From positions 1 through 34,585 of the IMG/VR virus record IMGVR_UViG_3300006033_000014: DNA of 34,585 nucleotides; one strand, given 5' to 3'. How positions within the stretch are numbered: position 1 is the first letter of the stretch; the number at the start of each line of letters is the position of its first letter. Made by a program: the position numbers and the translations under genes. The stretch is from a virus. Below are positions 14,220 through 20,991 of the stretch, in pieces. The notes below the pieces were generated by a model. The model saw only the letters and a program-made list of their open reading frames with translations. It was not told the origin of the DNA and did no database searches.

Positions 14220-15635
14220 ATGGATCAAGATTACACAGAATTTTTATCACGCAAGGAAATCACGGTAAAGCATAGCGGGTTTGCGGTTGATGCTTCTGCT
14301 ATTCACCCGATGCTATTCGATTGGCAGGCCGAAGTTGTGACGTGGGCGCTTCAATTGGGCAAGGCCGCGCTATTCGAGGAATGCGGACTAGGAAAGACCT
14401 TGCAACAATGCGAGTGGGCGCGGCAAGTACAGCTGCACACTGGCGGCATGGTAATCATAGTTGCGCCGCTGGCGGTAAGTCATCAAACGATTGCAGAAGC
14501 CGCGAAAATCGGGCTATCAATCCGGTATGTACGGCATCAAGACGAGGCGACTACTCCAGGCGTGTATATCACAAACTTCGACATGCTCAAAGAGTTTGAT
14601 GGTTCATTGTGGCAAGGCGTGGTGCTAGACGAGTCGAGTGTACTCAAAAACTACACGGGAATCACAAAGCGCATGATATTGAGTATGTTTGAAACTACGC
14701 CCTACAAACTCGCCTGCACCGCGACACCCGCGCCTAATGACCATCTGGAATTGGGCAATCATGCGGAATTCCTGAACGTTATGCCGTCGAATGAGATGAT
14801 CCAACGGTGGTTTATCAACGATTCGATGAAAGCGGGTAATTATCGGCTAAAGAAACACGCGGAACACGACTACTGGCGATGGGTAACAAGTTGGGCGGTT
14901 TGCATGTCGAAACCTTCAGACCTTGGCTATCCAGATGAATGTGAACGCTATTCGTTCCAGATGCCGGCGATGAAGATCATCAACGAAACCGTATCGGTCG
15001 ACCATACGCGGGCATGGGAAAGCGGGCGCTTGATCGTTGACGGCACATTATCGGCTACGGAAATGTGGGCGGAAAAGTCCGCAACCGTAATAGACAGATG
15101 CAATCGAGCCGCTGAAGTTATCAACCGAGAGCCGTCAGAATCGTGGATAGTCTGGTGCGAAACCGACGAGGAAGCTAATCTGCTCAACGGGTTACTGCCG
15201 GATGCAATCGAGGTGCGCGGAAGTCACAGTATCGCGCTCAAAGAAGAACGCCTGAATGCGTTTTCGGACGGCCGCGCAAGGATCATTATCACGAAGTCGA
15301 AAATAGCGGGTTACGGCATGAACTGGCAACACTGCGCTAATCAGGTTTTTGTGTCGTCAACCTACTCATTCGAGAAGTTTTACCAATCGGCGCGGCGGTC
15401 ATGGCGTTTCGGACAACGGCGTGACGTGAACATCTACCTTGTGGCGGCTGAAAGCGAAGGCGATATACTCAAGACGCTGGAGCGAAAACAGGTAGATCAT
15501 CGCGTTATGCAACAATCGATGAATGCGGCAATGCGTGAGAATGGACTAGGAATGCAGGCGCGGCGTGAACGCGAATTGTATCGGCCAACTATCGAAATGG
15601 TTTTACCAGAGTGGTTACAGGGAGTGGCAGCATGA
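14220..15635 (+). CDS. SNF2/DEAD-like superfamily 2 helicase
   Basis: A 471-aa superfamily 2 ATPase. I chose ATG 14220 because GGAGGG precedes it; ATG 14193 would add nine residues with a poor site. Walker A is ECGLGKT (54-60), motif II is VVLDESSVLKN with DESS at 137-140, motif III is CTATPAPND (166-174), and the C-terminal lobe carries ITKSKIAGYGMNWQ and motif VI YQSARRSWRFGQRR. The form DESS and the SARRSWRFGQ motif are typical of SNF2-like proteins of phages. It is coupled by ATGA to a DNA methyltransferase. It may remodel or unwind DNA during replication, or form a modification complex with its neighbours; the latter is inference. Confidence 0.88.
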   Translation: MDQDYTEFLSRKEITVKHSGFAVDASAIHPMLFDWQAEVVTWALQLGKAALFEECGLGKTLQQCEWARQVQLHTGGMVIIVAPLAVSHQTIAEAAKIGLSIRYVRHQDEATTPGVYITNFDMLKEFDGSLWQGVVLDESSVLKNYTGITKRMILSMFETTPYKLACTATPAPNDHLELGNHAEFLNVMPSNEMIQRWFINDSMKAGNYRLKKHAEHDYWRWVTSWAVCMSKPSDLGYPDECERYSFQMPAMKIINETVSVDHTRAWESGRLIVDGTLSATEMWAEKSATVIDRCNRAAEVINREPSESWIVWCETDEEANLLNGLLPDAIEVRGSHSIALKEERLNAFSDGRARIIITKSKIAGYGMNWQHCANQVFVSSTYSFEKFYQSARRSWRFGQRRDVNIYLVAAESEGDILKTLERKQVDHRVMQQSMNAAMRENGLGMQARRERELYRPTIEMVLPEWLQGVAA

Positions 15636-16615
15636 ACGTACTAGATCAAGCAATCGGCGAATCGTATGCGTTATACAATGGGGATTGTTGCGAAGTTATC
15701 AATGGCATTCCCGATAATAGTATTCACTTCTCGGTTTACTCTCCGCCATTTAGCAATCTGTATATCTACAGCGATTCAATCGCGGATATGGGCAATAGCG
15801 CGGATGATCTTGAATTCTTCACGCACTATTCATATCTCATCCGCGACCTGCACCGCGTAACTATGCCAGGGCGTCTAAGCGCGGTACACTGCAAGGATTT
15901 ACCGCTATACCACAACCGCGATGGGGCGGCTGGCCTGAAGGACTTTCCCGGCATGATCATCAAGGCACATGAGGAAGCTGGTTGGACGTACCATTCACGG
16001 GTAACGATTTGGAAAGACCCCGTTACAGAGATGCAACGCACAAAGAATCACGGGCTATTGCACAAAAACTTTACGCAACGCGGCGAGGTGTGCCGCCAGG
16101 GCATGGCTGATTACCTACTCGTGTTTCGGAAATGGGACGGGATCGACGGCACGGAATCAATCGAGCCAGTGCGCCATAATCTGAAACAACCAGGGTCTAA
16201 TGGTACAGGTCATCGGTACATCGGGCAGGAGCCACCAACGGCGTACGATTCGGATCGTGATTATTCAATCCAGGTATGGCAGCGCTATGCAAGTCCGGTA
16301 TGGTTTGACATCGACCAACAGCGCGTACTCAACTATCAGCTTGGGCGTGACAACATGGATGAAAAACACATATGCCCGCTACAGCTTGACGTTATCGAAC
16401 GGTCGATTGATCTATGGACAAACGCAGGCGATACAGTATTATCACCGTTTGCAGGAATCGGAAGCGAGGGGCATTGTGCAATCAAGCAAGGGCGCCGGTT
16501 CGTGGGCGTGGAGTTGAAGGAAAGCTATTTCACCGTTGCGGCGCGTAATCTTGCGAAGGCCGAGTCAGATGGTAAGGTTATCGACCTGTTCACGTTTGCG
16601 GGCATATCGTCATGA
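15632..16615 (+). CDS. DNA methyltransferase, N4-cytosine/N6-adenine type
   Basis: A 327-aa amino-methyltransferase. Motif IV is SPPF at residues 37-40 (in SVYSPPFSNLY) near the N-terminus, and the AdoMet-binding motif FAGIG lies at 273-277 near the C-terminus, followed by VGVELKESYF. This order is the beta class. SPP(F/Y/W) favours N4-cytosine over N6-adenine (usually D/N-PP), but base choice cannot be settled by motif alone. I chose ATG 15632, coupled to the helicase stop, with GGGAG upstream. It overlaps a PD-(D/E)XK nuclease by 4 bases. It may protect phage DNA from host restriction. Confidence 0.9.
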   Translation: MNVLDQAIGESYALYNGDCCEVINGIPDNSIHFSVYSPPFSNLYIYSDSIADMGNSADDLEFFTHYSYLIRDLHRVTMPGRLSAVHCKDLPLYHNRDGAAGLKDFPGMIIKAHEEAGWTYHSRVTIWKDPVTEMQRTKNHGLLHKNFTQRGEVCRQGMADYLLVFRKWDGIDGTESIEPVRHNLKQPGSNGTGHRYIGQEPPTAYDSDRDYSIQVWQRYASPVWFDIDQQRVLNYQLGRDNMDEKHICPLQLDVIERSIDLWTNAGDTVLSPFAGIGSEGHCAIKQGRRFVGVELKESYFTVAARNLAKAESDGKVIDLFTFAGISS

Positions 16616-16920
16616 ATAGCCTGGAAGCCCTGCTATTCGCGCAGATGCAATCAGCTCGACTTACGCCCGTTCACGAGTACCGTTTTCACCCCGTGAGAAA
16701 ATGGCGGTTCGACTTCGCATTCGTTGGCGAGAGAATAGCGGTAGAGGTAGAGGGCGCGACATGGGCAGGCGGTAGGCACACGCGGGGCAGTGGCTTTGAA
16801 GCAGACTGCGAGAAGTACAACACGGCGGCGTGTCTAGGTTGGCGCGTAGTACGGGTAACGAGCGTCATGGTCAGAGATGGCCGCGCTATCAATTTTATAA
16901 AATTGATTATGGGAGGCTGA
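16612..16920 (+). CDS. PD-(D/E)XK nuclease-like protein
   Basis: A 102-aa protein with a compact restriction-endonuclease-like core. RKWRFDFAF supplies Asp34, and IAVEVEGATW supplies Glu45 and Glu47. GGRHTRGSGFEADCEKYN is a conserved loop found in phage nucleases of the VSR/DUF559-like group, followed by GWRVVRVT. It starts at an ATGA overlap with the methyltransferase gene. The partner genes are a helicase and a methyltransferase, so the three form a compact DNA-processing cassette. It might resolve recombination intermediates or cut unmodified DNA; the sequence does not choose between these. Confidence 0.85.
   Translation: MNSLEALLFAQMQSARLTPVHEYRFHPVRKWRFDFAFVGERIAVEVEGATWAGGRHTRGSGFEADCEKYNTAACLGWRVVRVTSVMVRDGRAINFIKLIMGG
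16890..16905. repeat. 16-bp perfect palindrome, copy 1
   Basis: CAATTTTATAAAATTG is a perfect palindrome ending 17 bases before the start of the dCTP-deaminase-like gene. It lies in the end of the nuclease gene. An identical copy lies at 18030-18045. It could be a protein-binding site. Confidence 0.6.
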
Positions 16921-16922
16921 AA

Positions 16923-17393
16923 ATGATTTTATGTGACAGTCAATTAGCATGGTGGGGCAATGAGGGTGGCATCAGTCCGTTCACGGTATCGAACGTCAAT
17001 CCTGCAAGCGTGGATCTATGCCTTGCTCCGAAAGTTATCAACCTAGAGACGGGTGACACTTCCAACGTTGACGGTATGATATTACGCCCAGGTATGGCTA
17101 TTTTAGCCTGCACGCTAGAGGTTGTAACCATACCCGATGACTGCGTCGGGCATATCTACCTGAAATCGTCAATGGCACGTAAAGGGCTAGATCATGCGCT
17201 TGCGGGTTTATGTGACCCTGGTTTTAGCGGACAGATTACGCTAGAGCTTCATGCCCATCGGCCTTTCCTGTTGACGGCAGGCATGAGGATCGTACAAATC
17301 GAGTTGACGCGAATGGAGCATAAGCCCGTAAAGACTTACGCGCAGACGGGGCGCTATCAGGGGCAACGTGGGCCGACGGAGGCTAAATCATGA
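16923..17393 (+). CDS. dcd: dCTP deaminase / dUTPase-superfamily protein
   Basis: A 156-aa trimeric-fold nucleotide enzyme. NPASVDLCL (26-34), HIYLKSSMARKGL (77-89), DPGFSG (98-103) and ITLELHAH (105-112), with Glu108 in the place of the Dcd catalytic glutamate, followed by GMRIVQIEL and a final GRYQGQRGP, match the dCTP deaminase family rather than plain dUTPase. It would convert dCTP to dUTP and feed dTMP synthesis. ATG 16923 is chosen for the GGGAGG site. It is slightly shorter than bacterial Dcd (about 190 aa), as is common in phages. Its stop overlaps the next start. Confidence 0.85.
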   Translation: MILCDSQLAWWGNEGGISPFTVSNVNPASVDLCLAPKVINLETGDTSNVDGMILRPGMAILACTLEVVTIPDDCVGHIYLKSSMARKGLDHALAGLCDPGFSGQITLELHAHRPFLLTAGMRIVQIELTRMEHKPVKTYAQTGRYQGQRGPTEAKS

Positions 17394-17983
17394 CTGACGA
17401 ACAGATGATGATCGAAATGACAATGCGCGCAAAGCAGGCGCGGGAGTTGGCAAGCAAGGCAACGGCGGGGGAGTGGCGAGTATGGGGCAGGAGCGACGGA
17501 ACTCTGGCAATTTATTCACCAGAAAGCACAAATCTACCGGCTATGGATATTGCCGAGGTATATGATGACGATAGCCCGTCAGGAAACGCCGCCTTTATCG
17601 CGGCATCTCGTGCGCTCGTGCCTCAGTTGGCCGATGACGTGCTGGCACTTACAGCCGAGATTGACGACCTACGCAAACAGCTAGATGACGCCGCTGGTCT
17701 CAAGATTGATCTTGAGCGCGTTAGAAAAGCATTGCGCAGAGAATACACCGGAAAAGAGTATTTAGCCACCGAGTTAGACAAGGCGCGTGCAGAGATCGAG
17801 GCGCTCAAGACCGCTACAGCATTGATTGCGGAGCGCGAGAGCGTGTGCGTGTGGCAAAGCATGGGGGATAACGCGGATTGGGTAACGTATTCTACCGGAT
17901 GTAATGATAAATGGGCGGTTGATAACGGCAGTATTGACTATACCTGCTGCCCATCTTGCGGGCGCAAGATCAAGATCGGATAG
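17390..17983 (+). CDS. Ead/Ea22-like phage protein with zinc ribbon
   Basis: A 197-aa protein. Residues 10-85 (ELASKATAGEWRVWGR, then NAAFIAASRALVPQLADDV) match the Ead/Ea22-type domain widespread in early regions of phages. Residues about 85-150 form a long coiled coil rich in leucine, lysine and glutamate. The C-terminus has C-x12-C and CCPSCGRKIKIG cysteines that could bind zinc. Ea22-like proteins are non-essential lambdoid accessory proteins of unclear role. It overlaps the dCTP-deaminase-like gene by 4 bases. Confidence 0.78.
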   Translation: MTDEQMMIEMTMRAKQARELASKATAGEWRVWGRSDGTLAIYSPESTNLPAMDIAEVYDDDSPSGNAAFIAASRALVPQLADDVLALTAEIDDLRKQLDDAAGLKIDLERVRKALRREYTGKEYLATELDKARAEIEALKTATALIAERESVCVWQSMGDNADWVTYSTGCNDKWAVDNGSIDYTCCPSCGRKIKIG

Positions 17984-17991
17984 GTGAAGCC

Positions 17992-18570
17992 ATGAGTGAC
18001 ACCAAACATACCCCTGACGAACTCCGCGCCAATTTTATAAAATTGGTAGCTATCGCCGAAGAAAAAAGCCTGATGTTAGGGCCAAACGATTACGAGATTA
18101 CACGGGAGGCGTTGCACTCCATGCTTGACGAACCGAGCCGCAGCCATTATCTGCATTACATTACCGGGGTTAGTCGATTGGAGGATATGGCCGAATGTCA
18201 GGTAATCGCCCTGATGCGTGTGCTAAAACCCACGAGGGTAAATGGCTATTGGGTGTGCGCGAATGAGGCGCTACACGCGGCCATCGAGAAGGCGGATGGC
18301 GGCGGCATGAGTGATAATCTGCAATCTTTGTTTACCGACGTTGCGACCGTGCCGCAAATCGGCAGCGAGTTATACCGCGATGTAATCAAGCTCTACGGCG
18401 CTGGCCCTGACGGAAAGACCTGCCGCACGTGTGCGCATTGCGTAGCGACTGGCATCAACACAACCTATCACAAGTGCGACATGACCAAACCTACACGGGG
18501 GCCGTCTACAGATTGGCGCGTGAGCTGGCCTGCTTGCGGGAAATATGAGGCAAAGGGAGGCAAGGAATGA
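17992..18570 (+). CDS. Two-domain accessory protein with C-terminal cysteine cluster
   Basis: A 192-aa protein starting at ATG 17992 just after the previous stop. The N-terminal 100 residues are helical and contain NFIKL, encoded by the second copy of a 16-bp palindrome. The C-terminal 80 residues hold CRTCAHC, YHKCDMT and SWPACGKYE, a cysteine-rich module I have seen in other phage accessory proteins and probably zinc binding. The internal MSDNLQSLFTD could mark an old fusion of two genes, though it has no clear ribosome site. Function is unknown. Confidence 0.7.
   Translation: MSDTKHTPDELRANFIKLVAIAEEKSLMLGPNDYEITREALHSMLDEPSRSHYLHYITGVSRLEDMAECQVIALMRVLKPTRVNGYWVCANEALHAAIEKADGGGMSDNLQSLFTDVATVPQIGSELYRDVIKLYGAGPDGKTCRTCAHCVATGINTTYHKCDMTKPTRGPSTDWRVSWPACGKYEAKGGKE
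18030..18045. repeat. 16-bp perfect palindrome, copy 2
   Basis: CAATTTTATAAAATTG, identical to 16890-16905, inside the start of the two-domain accessory gene. The flanking bases differ between the copies, so this is not part of a longer duplication. Confidence 0.6.
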
Positions 18571-18881
18571 ACATAACAACACTACTGCCTGCAATATTTA
18601 TAATCGTGCTTGCAGGTTTCTTTATTGGCATGACACTTGCCGAGTGGATCAATCGACCACACGCCACAGGCTCTAGACTGGCAAGCGTGCGCTATTGCCC
18701 GCGCTGTGGCAATGCGCTTGTGGATAGGGTTTCAGGTATGGATTACTCAATGGCGACGGGGCAGGCTGAACGTGTCAATCATGTGCGGGTATGTGAGACG
18801 TGTAATATTGAGTGGGTTAGATACATTGTTGATACTGCGGGTAATATCGTTGAGCGGACTGACTACGGGAGGATTGAATGA
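18567..18881 (+). CDS. Membrane-anchored zinc-ribbon protein
   Basis: A 104-aa protein with an N-terminal membrane helix (LLPAIFIIVLAGFFIGMTLA, residues about 6-25) followed by a cytoplasmic zinc ribbon: YCPRCGNAL near residues 43-51 and RVCETCNIEW near 74-83, a complete C-x2-C pair of knuckles. It starts at an ATGA overlap with the preceding gene. No family function is known to me. The layout suggests a membrane-tethered sensor or modulator. Confidence 0.72.
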   Translation: MNITTLLPAIFIIVLAGFFIGMTLAEWINRPHATGSRLASVRYCPRCGNALVDRVSGMDYSMATGQAERVNHVRVCETCNIEWVRYIVDTAGNIVERTDYGRIE

Positions 18882-19084
18882 CTGAAATCATGCCTGAAAG
18901 AATCTGGTTACAGAACTGTTACGGAGAGATAGATTGGTGTAGCGAACAGCATGAGAAAGGCGACGTGGAATATATCAGGAAAGACGCTGTCACCGCGCAG
19001 ATTTCAGTACTTGAAACGGAAGTCGCTCTTTTGCGCCGGAAGCTAGAATTATTAGAATCAACCATTGCGAAAGAATGGCGTTAG
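18878..19084 (+). CDS. Small phage protein with C-terminal coiled coil
   Basis: A 68-aa protein coupled by ATGA to the gene before. The start PERIWLQNC and the DVEYIRKD sequence match a family of short phage proteins of unknown role that I recognise by pattern. The last 25 residues (LETEVALLRRKLELLESTIAK) form a coiled coil. No enzymatic residue is evident. Confidence 0.7.
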   Translation: MTEIMPERIWLQNCYGEIDWCSEQHEKGDVEYIRKDAVTAQISVLETEVALLRRKLELLESTIAKEWR

Positions 19085-19101
19085 TCTAACGGGAGGATCG
19101 A

Positions 19102-19350
19102 ATGAGTGACGACAAGAACGAATCAATTCGACTCAACTACACAATAGGCGAGGCATTATTGATCATGCGGCGGCGGCATGGCTTGAGTCAGTCGGAACTT
19201 GCGAAACGCGCCGGAGTTGCGCAAAGAACAGTTGCAAAGACTGAGAGCGGTGATAGGAGCATATCTCTCGGAGCCATTACTGCGCTATTCGTGGCGTTGG
19301 GTCATGACATACTATTTGCATTGCGCGAACGGAAGGACGGGGACGCATGA
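19102..19350 (+). CDS. XRE-family helix-turn-helix regulator
   Basis: An 82-aa protein. Residues about 20-70 (MRRRHGLSQSELAKRAGVAQ, then TVAKTESGDRSISLGAI) are a clear XRE/Cro-type helix-turn-helix. There is no dimerisation or RecA-cleavage domain as in lambda CI, so it resembles small Cro or antitoxin-like regulators. The ribosome site is GGGAGG. It could control the duplicated early promoter module or other operons. In an antitoxin-like system a toxin gene would be expected next to it, and none is recognisable. Confidence 0.85.
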   Translation: MSDDKNESIRLNYTIGEALLIMRRRHGLSQSELAKRAGVAQRTVAKTESGDRSISLGAITALFVALGHDILFALRERKDGDA

Positions 19351-19751
19351 AAGGCTTTCTAATCACTGGCACAATATTCCTTGCGCTGGTCATCGGCGCG
19401 TTGGTCGTCATCACGGCGGCATCTGAGCAGGCGCAGGAGCTTGACGCGCTACGCAATGCAACGCCACAACCTGATATTGCCTACTACCAACACGCGCTAG
19501 ACACGCAAGCCGATCTTGCAAAGCACGCGCTAGACACCCAGGCCAAAGTGGCGCAAACGGGCATGATTGCCGAGGCCGCTATAGCCGCGAGTGGGGACGT
19601 GAGAGATTGGGGCATTGGCGCGTGTTGCCCAGGCGCGATTGTAATGTTACTGGCTATCGGGGCAGTCGGTATCTGGTTACGCACTAAAAACGGGTATTCG
19701 GTTTTTCATGTAGAACATTCCTCTGTACACTGTATTCAAAAGTCGGATTAG
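19347..19751 (+). CDS. Small membrane protein whose end is rewritten by the ISL3 insertion
   Basis: A 134-aa protein with an N-terminal membrane helix (residues 4-24), a helical middle with a repeated ALDTQA unit (DTQADLAKHALDTQAK), and a second hydrophobic segment (VMLLAIGAVGIWL) near residue 100. The mobile element begins at 19692, so the last 19 residues are encoded by element DNA. Without the element the reading frame would continue from AAAAAC into AGT TAG at 22327-22332 and stop after one more residue (116 aa). The insertion therefore changes only the C-terminal tail. The function is unknown; membrane location is clear. Confidence 0.75.
   Translation: MKGFLITGTIFLALVIGALVVITAASEQAQELDALRNATPQPDIAYYQHALDTQADLAKHALDTQAKVAQTGMIAEAAIAASGDVRDWGIGACCPGAIVMLLAIGAVGIWLRTKNGYSVFHVEHSSVHCIQKSD
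19684..19691. repeat. 8-bp target-site duplication, left
   Basis: CTAAAAAC directly precedes the left end of the ISL3 element and is repeated exactly at 22319-22326. Eight bases is the duplication size typical of the ISL3 family. Confidence 0.92.
19692..19715 (+). repeat. ISL3 left terminal inverted repeat
   Basis: GGGTATTCGG followed by 14 more bases; 17 of 24 positions match the inverted right end. The conserved core is TATTCGG and the TGT/GAA bases near the inner end. Confidence 0.85.
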
Positions 19752-19764
19752 TGTGTGGATCATC
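19723..19764 (+). repeat. Subterminal direct repeat of the ISL3 element, copy 1
   Basis: A 42-base unit matched at 33 positions by 19779-19820, without gaps. It contains TCGGATTAGTGTGTGGATCA, related to the terminal repeat core, so it is probably a transposase-binding site. Confidence 0.75.
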
Positions 19765-19778
19765 GATGTTCTTCAAGC

Positions 19779-19820
19779 CTGTACACTCCTTTCAAAAATC
19801 GGATCAACGTGTAGATCACC
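19779..19820 (+). repeat. Subterminal direct repeat of the ISL3 element, copy 2
   Basis: A 42-base unit, 56 bases after copy 1, containing TCGGATCAACGTGTAGATCA. Both copies and both element ends share TCGG followed at fixed distance by a TGT-rich box. Confidence 0.75.
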
Positions 19821-19847
19821 TATCGTAATTGATAGGTGGTTTTCTTT
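19817..19847 (+). terminator. Terminator-like hairpin at the element's left end
   Basis: CACCTATC (19817-19824) pairs with GATAGGTG (19831-19838), with a 6-base loop, followed by GTTTTCTTT. It could stop phage transcription from entering the element's operon. Confidence 0.65.
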
Positions 19848-19856
19848 AATAGTTGC

Positions 19857-19885
19857 TTGACATTTATCATATAACGTTATATAAT
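19857..19885 (+). promoter_or_regulatory. Consensus promoter of the ISL3 operon with palindromic operator
   Basis: TTGACA (19857-19862) and TATAAT (19880-19885) are exactly 17 bases apart, a full consensus match. A perfect 14-bp palindrome, ATATAACGTTATAT (19869-19882), fills the spacer and enters the -10 box, so a bound protein would block RNA polymerase. The ribbon-helix-helix protein encoded at 20806 is a natural candidate for the repressor; this is inferred. Confidence 0.8.
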
Positions 19886-19923
19886 AAATACAGGGTAATA
19901 ACAAGCACAAAAGGAGAGCAAAC

Positions 19924-20160
19924 ATGGCAGAGCATATGCAGGCAGTAAAGACAACCTGGAAGCTGGAGTACAAACCCTGCGCTGGTGTGCCGCACAGGCT
20001 TTTGGTCGAGAACCAAAACGAAATTCCCGATATGCTGAGGTTTATCAAGGGCAAAGGCTGTGATACCGTAAAGATGATCGAAACCCGGACCTGCGATGCA
20101 ATGCCAGGGATGGTATACACCAAAGAAAACGTTATCGACCTAGATCTTTTGTTTTCGTAG
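19924..20160 (+). CDS. ISL3 cargo protein 1, unknown
   Basis: A 78-aa protein, first in the element's operon, with AAGGAG upstream. It has cysteines at CAGVPH, KGCDTVK and TCDAMPG and no membrane segment. The alternation of strands and one helix suggests a small alpha/beta protein. No relative was recognised. It is inside the element, so it moves with it. Confidence 0.65.
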   Translation: MAEHMQAVKTTWKLEYKPCAGVPHRLLVENQNEIPDMLRFIKGKGCDTVKMIETRTCDAMPGMVYTKENVIDLDLLFS

Positions 20161-20178
20161 GCACTAAGGAGGATACGA

Positions 20179-20625
20179 ATGAGCACGTTTGGTGGTCGAA
20201 AAATGGTAGCGTGTCCGTTCTGTGACAATATATACGACAGCAACGATGAACACATATGTCAAAACCAATATGAGGCGGCGACGTATGTCACGCCTTCGCT
20301 GTCAACTAAACCGGTAGGCACGGATGGCATATTTGTTAGATTTGACGAAGAAATAGAAAAGCTCCGCGATCGCGCAGAAGTCGCAGAAGCCAGGCTTTCT
20401 CTTACCGAAAAAGGAGCTGCGGTCATCCTTAGGAGGGCTGAGAAATTGCAATCTTTACTAGAAATTACACTTTCTGGCATCCCTTTGTGCGATGGTGGCA
20501 ATTGTCCAATTTGCGGCGAGCATGTGCTTTCTCCTTTTGGCGGAGAAATGCCCCATGCGCCAAATTGCATTCTCGTTACCGCCAGAACCGCGCTGGATGA
20601 GCTAAAACGGGAAACTTCAAAATGA
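20179..20625 (+). CDS. ISL3 cargo protein 2, double zinc-knuckle and coiled coil
   Basis: A 148-aa protein with a strong AAGGAGG site. The N-terminus has CPFCDNIYDSNDEHIC, a C-x2-C ... H-x2-C finger. The middle (about 50-100) is a coiled coil. The C-terminus has CPICGEH followed by PHAPNC, a second finger of a type often seen in small phage proteins. Its form suggests that the element acquired cargo from a phage genome. Function is unknown. Confidence 0.7.
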   Translation: MSTFGGRKMVACPFCDNIYDSNDEHICQNQYEAATYVTPSLSTKPVGTDGIFVRFDEEIEKLRDRAEVAEARLSLTEKGAAVILRRAEKLQSLLEITLSGIPLCDGGNCPICGEHVLSPFGGEMPHAPNCILVTARTALDELKRETSK

Positions 20626-20822
20626 AAACGCTCTATTTTCTCGGAGAGGCCGGAGGGGCGAGGGTAAGACCAACCTCTATTGGGAACAAAAACATGTGGA
20701 CCAACTGGTATTTGAGCCACGGAATGCGCGAAGTATCGAAAGAAGAATATGATGCCGCCAAGAAACAATACAGGGATACTGAGCATGTGACCACGGAGGC
20801 TCCGAATGCTACCGAAGAATGA
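20622..20822 (+). CDS. ISL3 cargo protein 3, unknown
   Basis: A 66-aa protein coupled by ATGA to the preceding cargo gene. It contains NMWTNWYLSHGMREVSKEEY, a segment that reads like a small phage accessory protein. The last 15 residues are acidic. The end overlaps the start of the ribbon-helix-helix gene by 17 bases. No family function is known to me. Confidence 0.6.
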   Translation: MKTLYFLGEAGGARVRPTSIGNKNMWTNWYLSHGMREVSKEEYDAAKKQYRDTEHVTTEAPNATEE

Positions 20823-20991
20823 CCACCCAAAGCGCGGTAGACCGCCCAAGCAGGGCAGCAAGATGGTGCAGACCGGATTGTGGCTGTACGAAAACCAAAT
20901 CCAGTGGATCAAAGAAGAAGCTGCACGGTTAGGGATAACCGCCAGCGAACTATTACGAATCCTGATCGATAAAGCAATGAAGGATAAATGA
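20806..20991 (+). CDS. Ribbon-helix-helix protein with AT-hook-like N-terminus (ISL3 cargo)
   Basis: A 61-aa protein with GGAGG upstream. Residues 8-15 (PKRGRPPK) resemble an AT-hook, binding the minor groove of AT-rich DNA. Residues 21-58 (VQTGLWLYENQIQWIKEEAA, then GITASELLRILIDKAM) fit a ribbon-helix-helix DNA-binding fold. It is coupled to the transposase by ATGA. Its likely target is the AT-rich palindrome in the element's promoter, giving autoregulation of transposition; this is inference from arrangement. Confidence 0.75.
   Translation: MLPKNDHPKRGRPPKQGSKMVQTGLWLYENQIQWIKEEAARLGITASELLRILIDKAMKDK

Noticed and set aside
16830-16922. Longer N-terminus for the dCTP-deaminase-like protein
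   Set aside because: The extra residues overlap the nuclease gene and lack a ribosome site, while ATG 16923 has GGGAGG and matches the family start.
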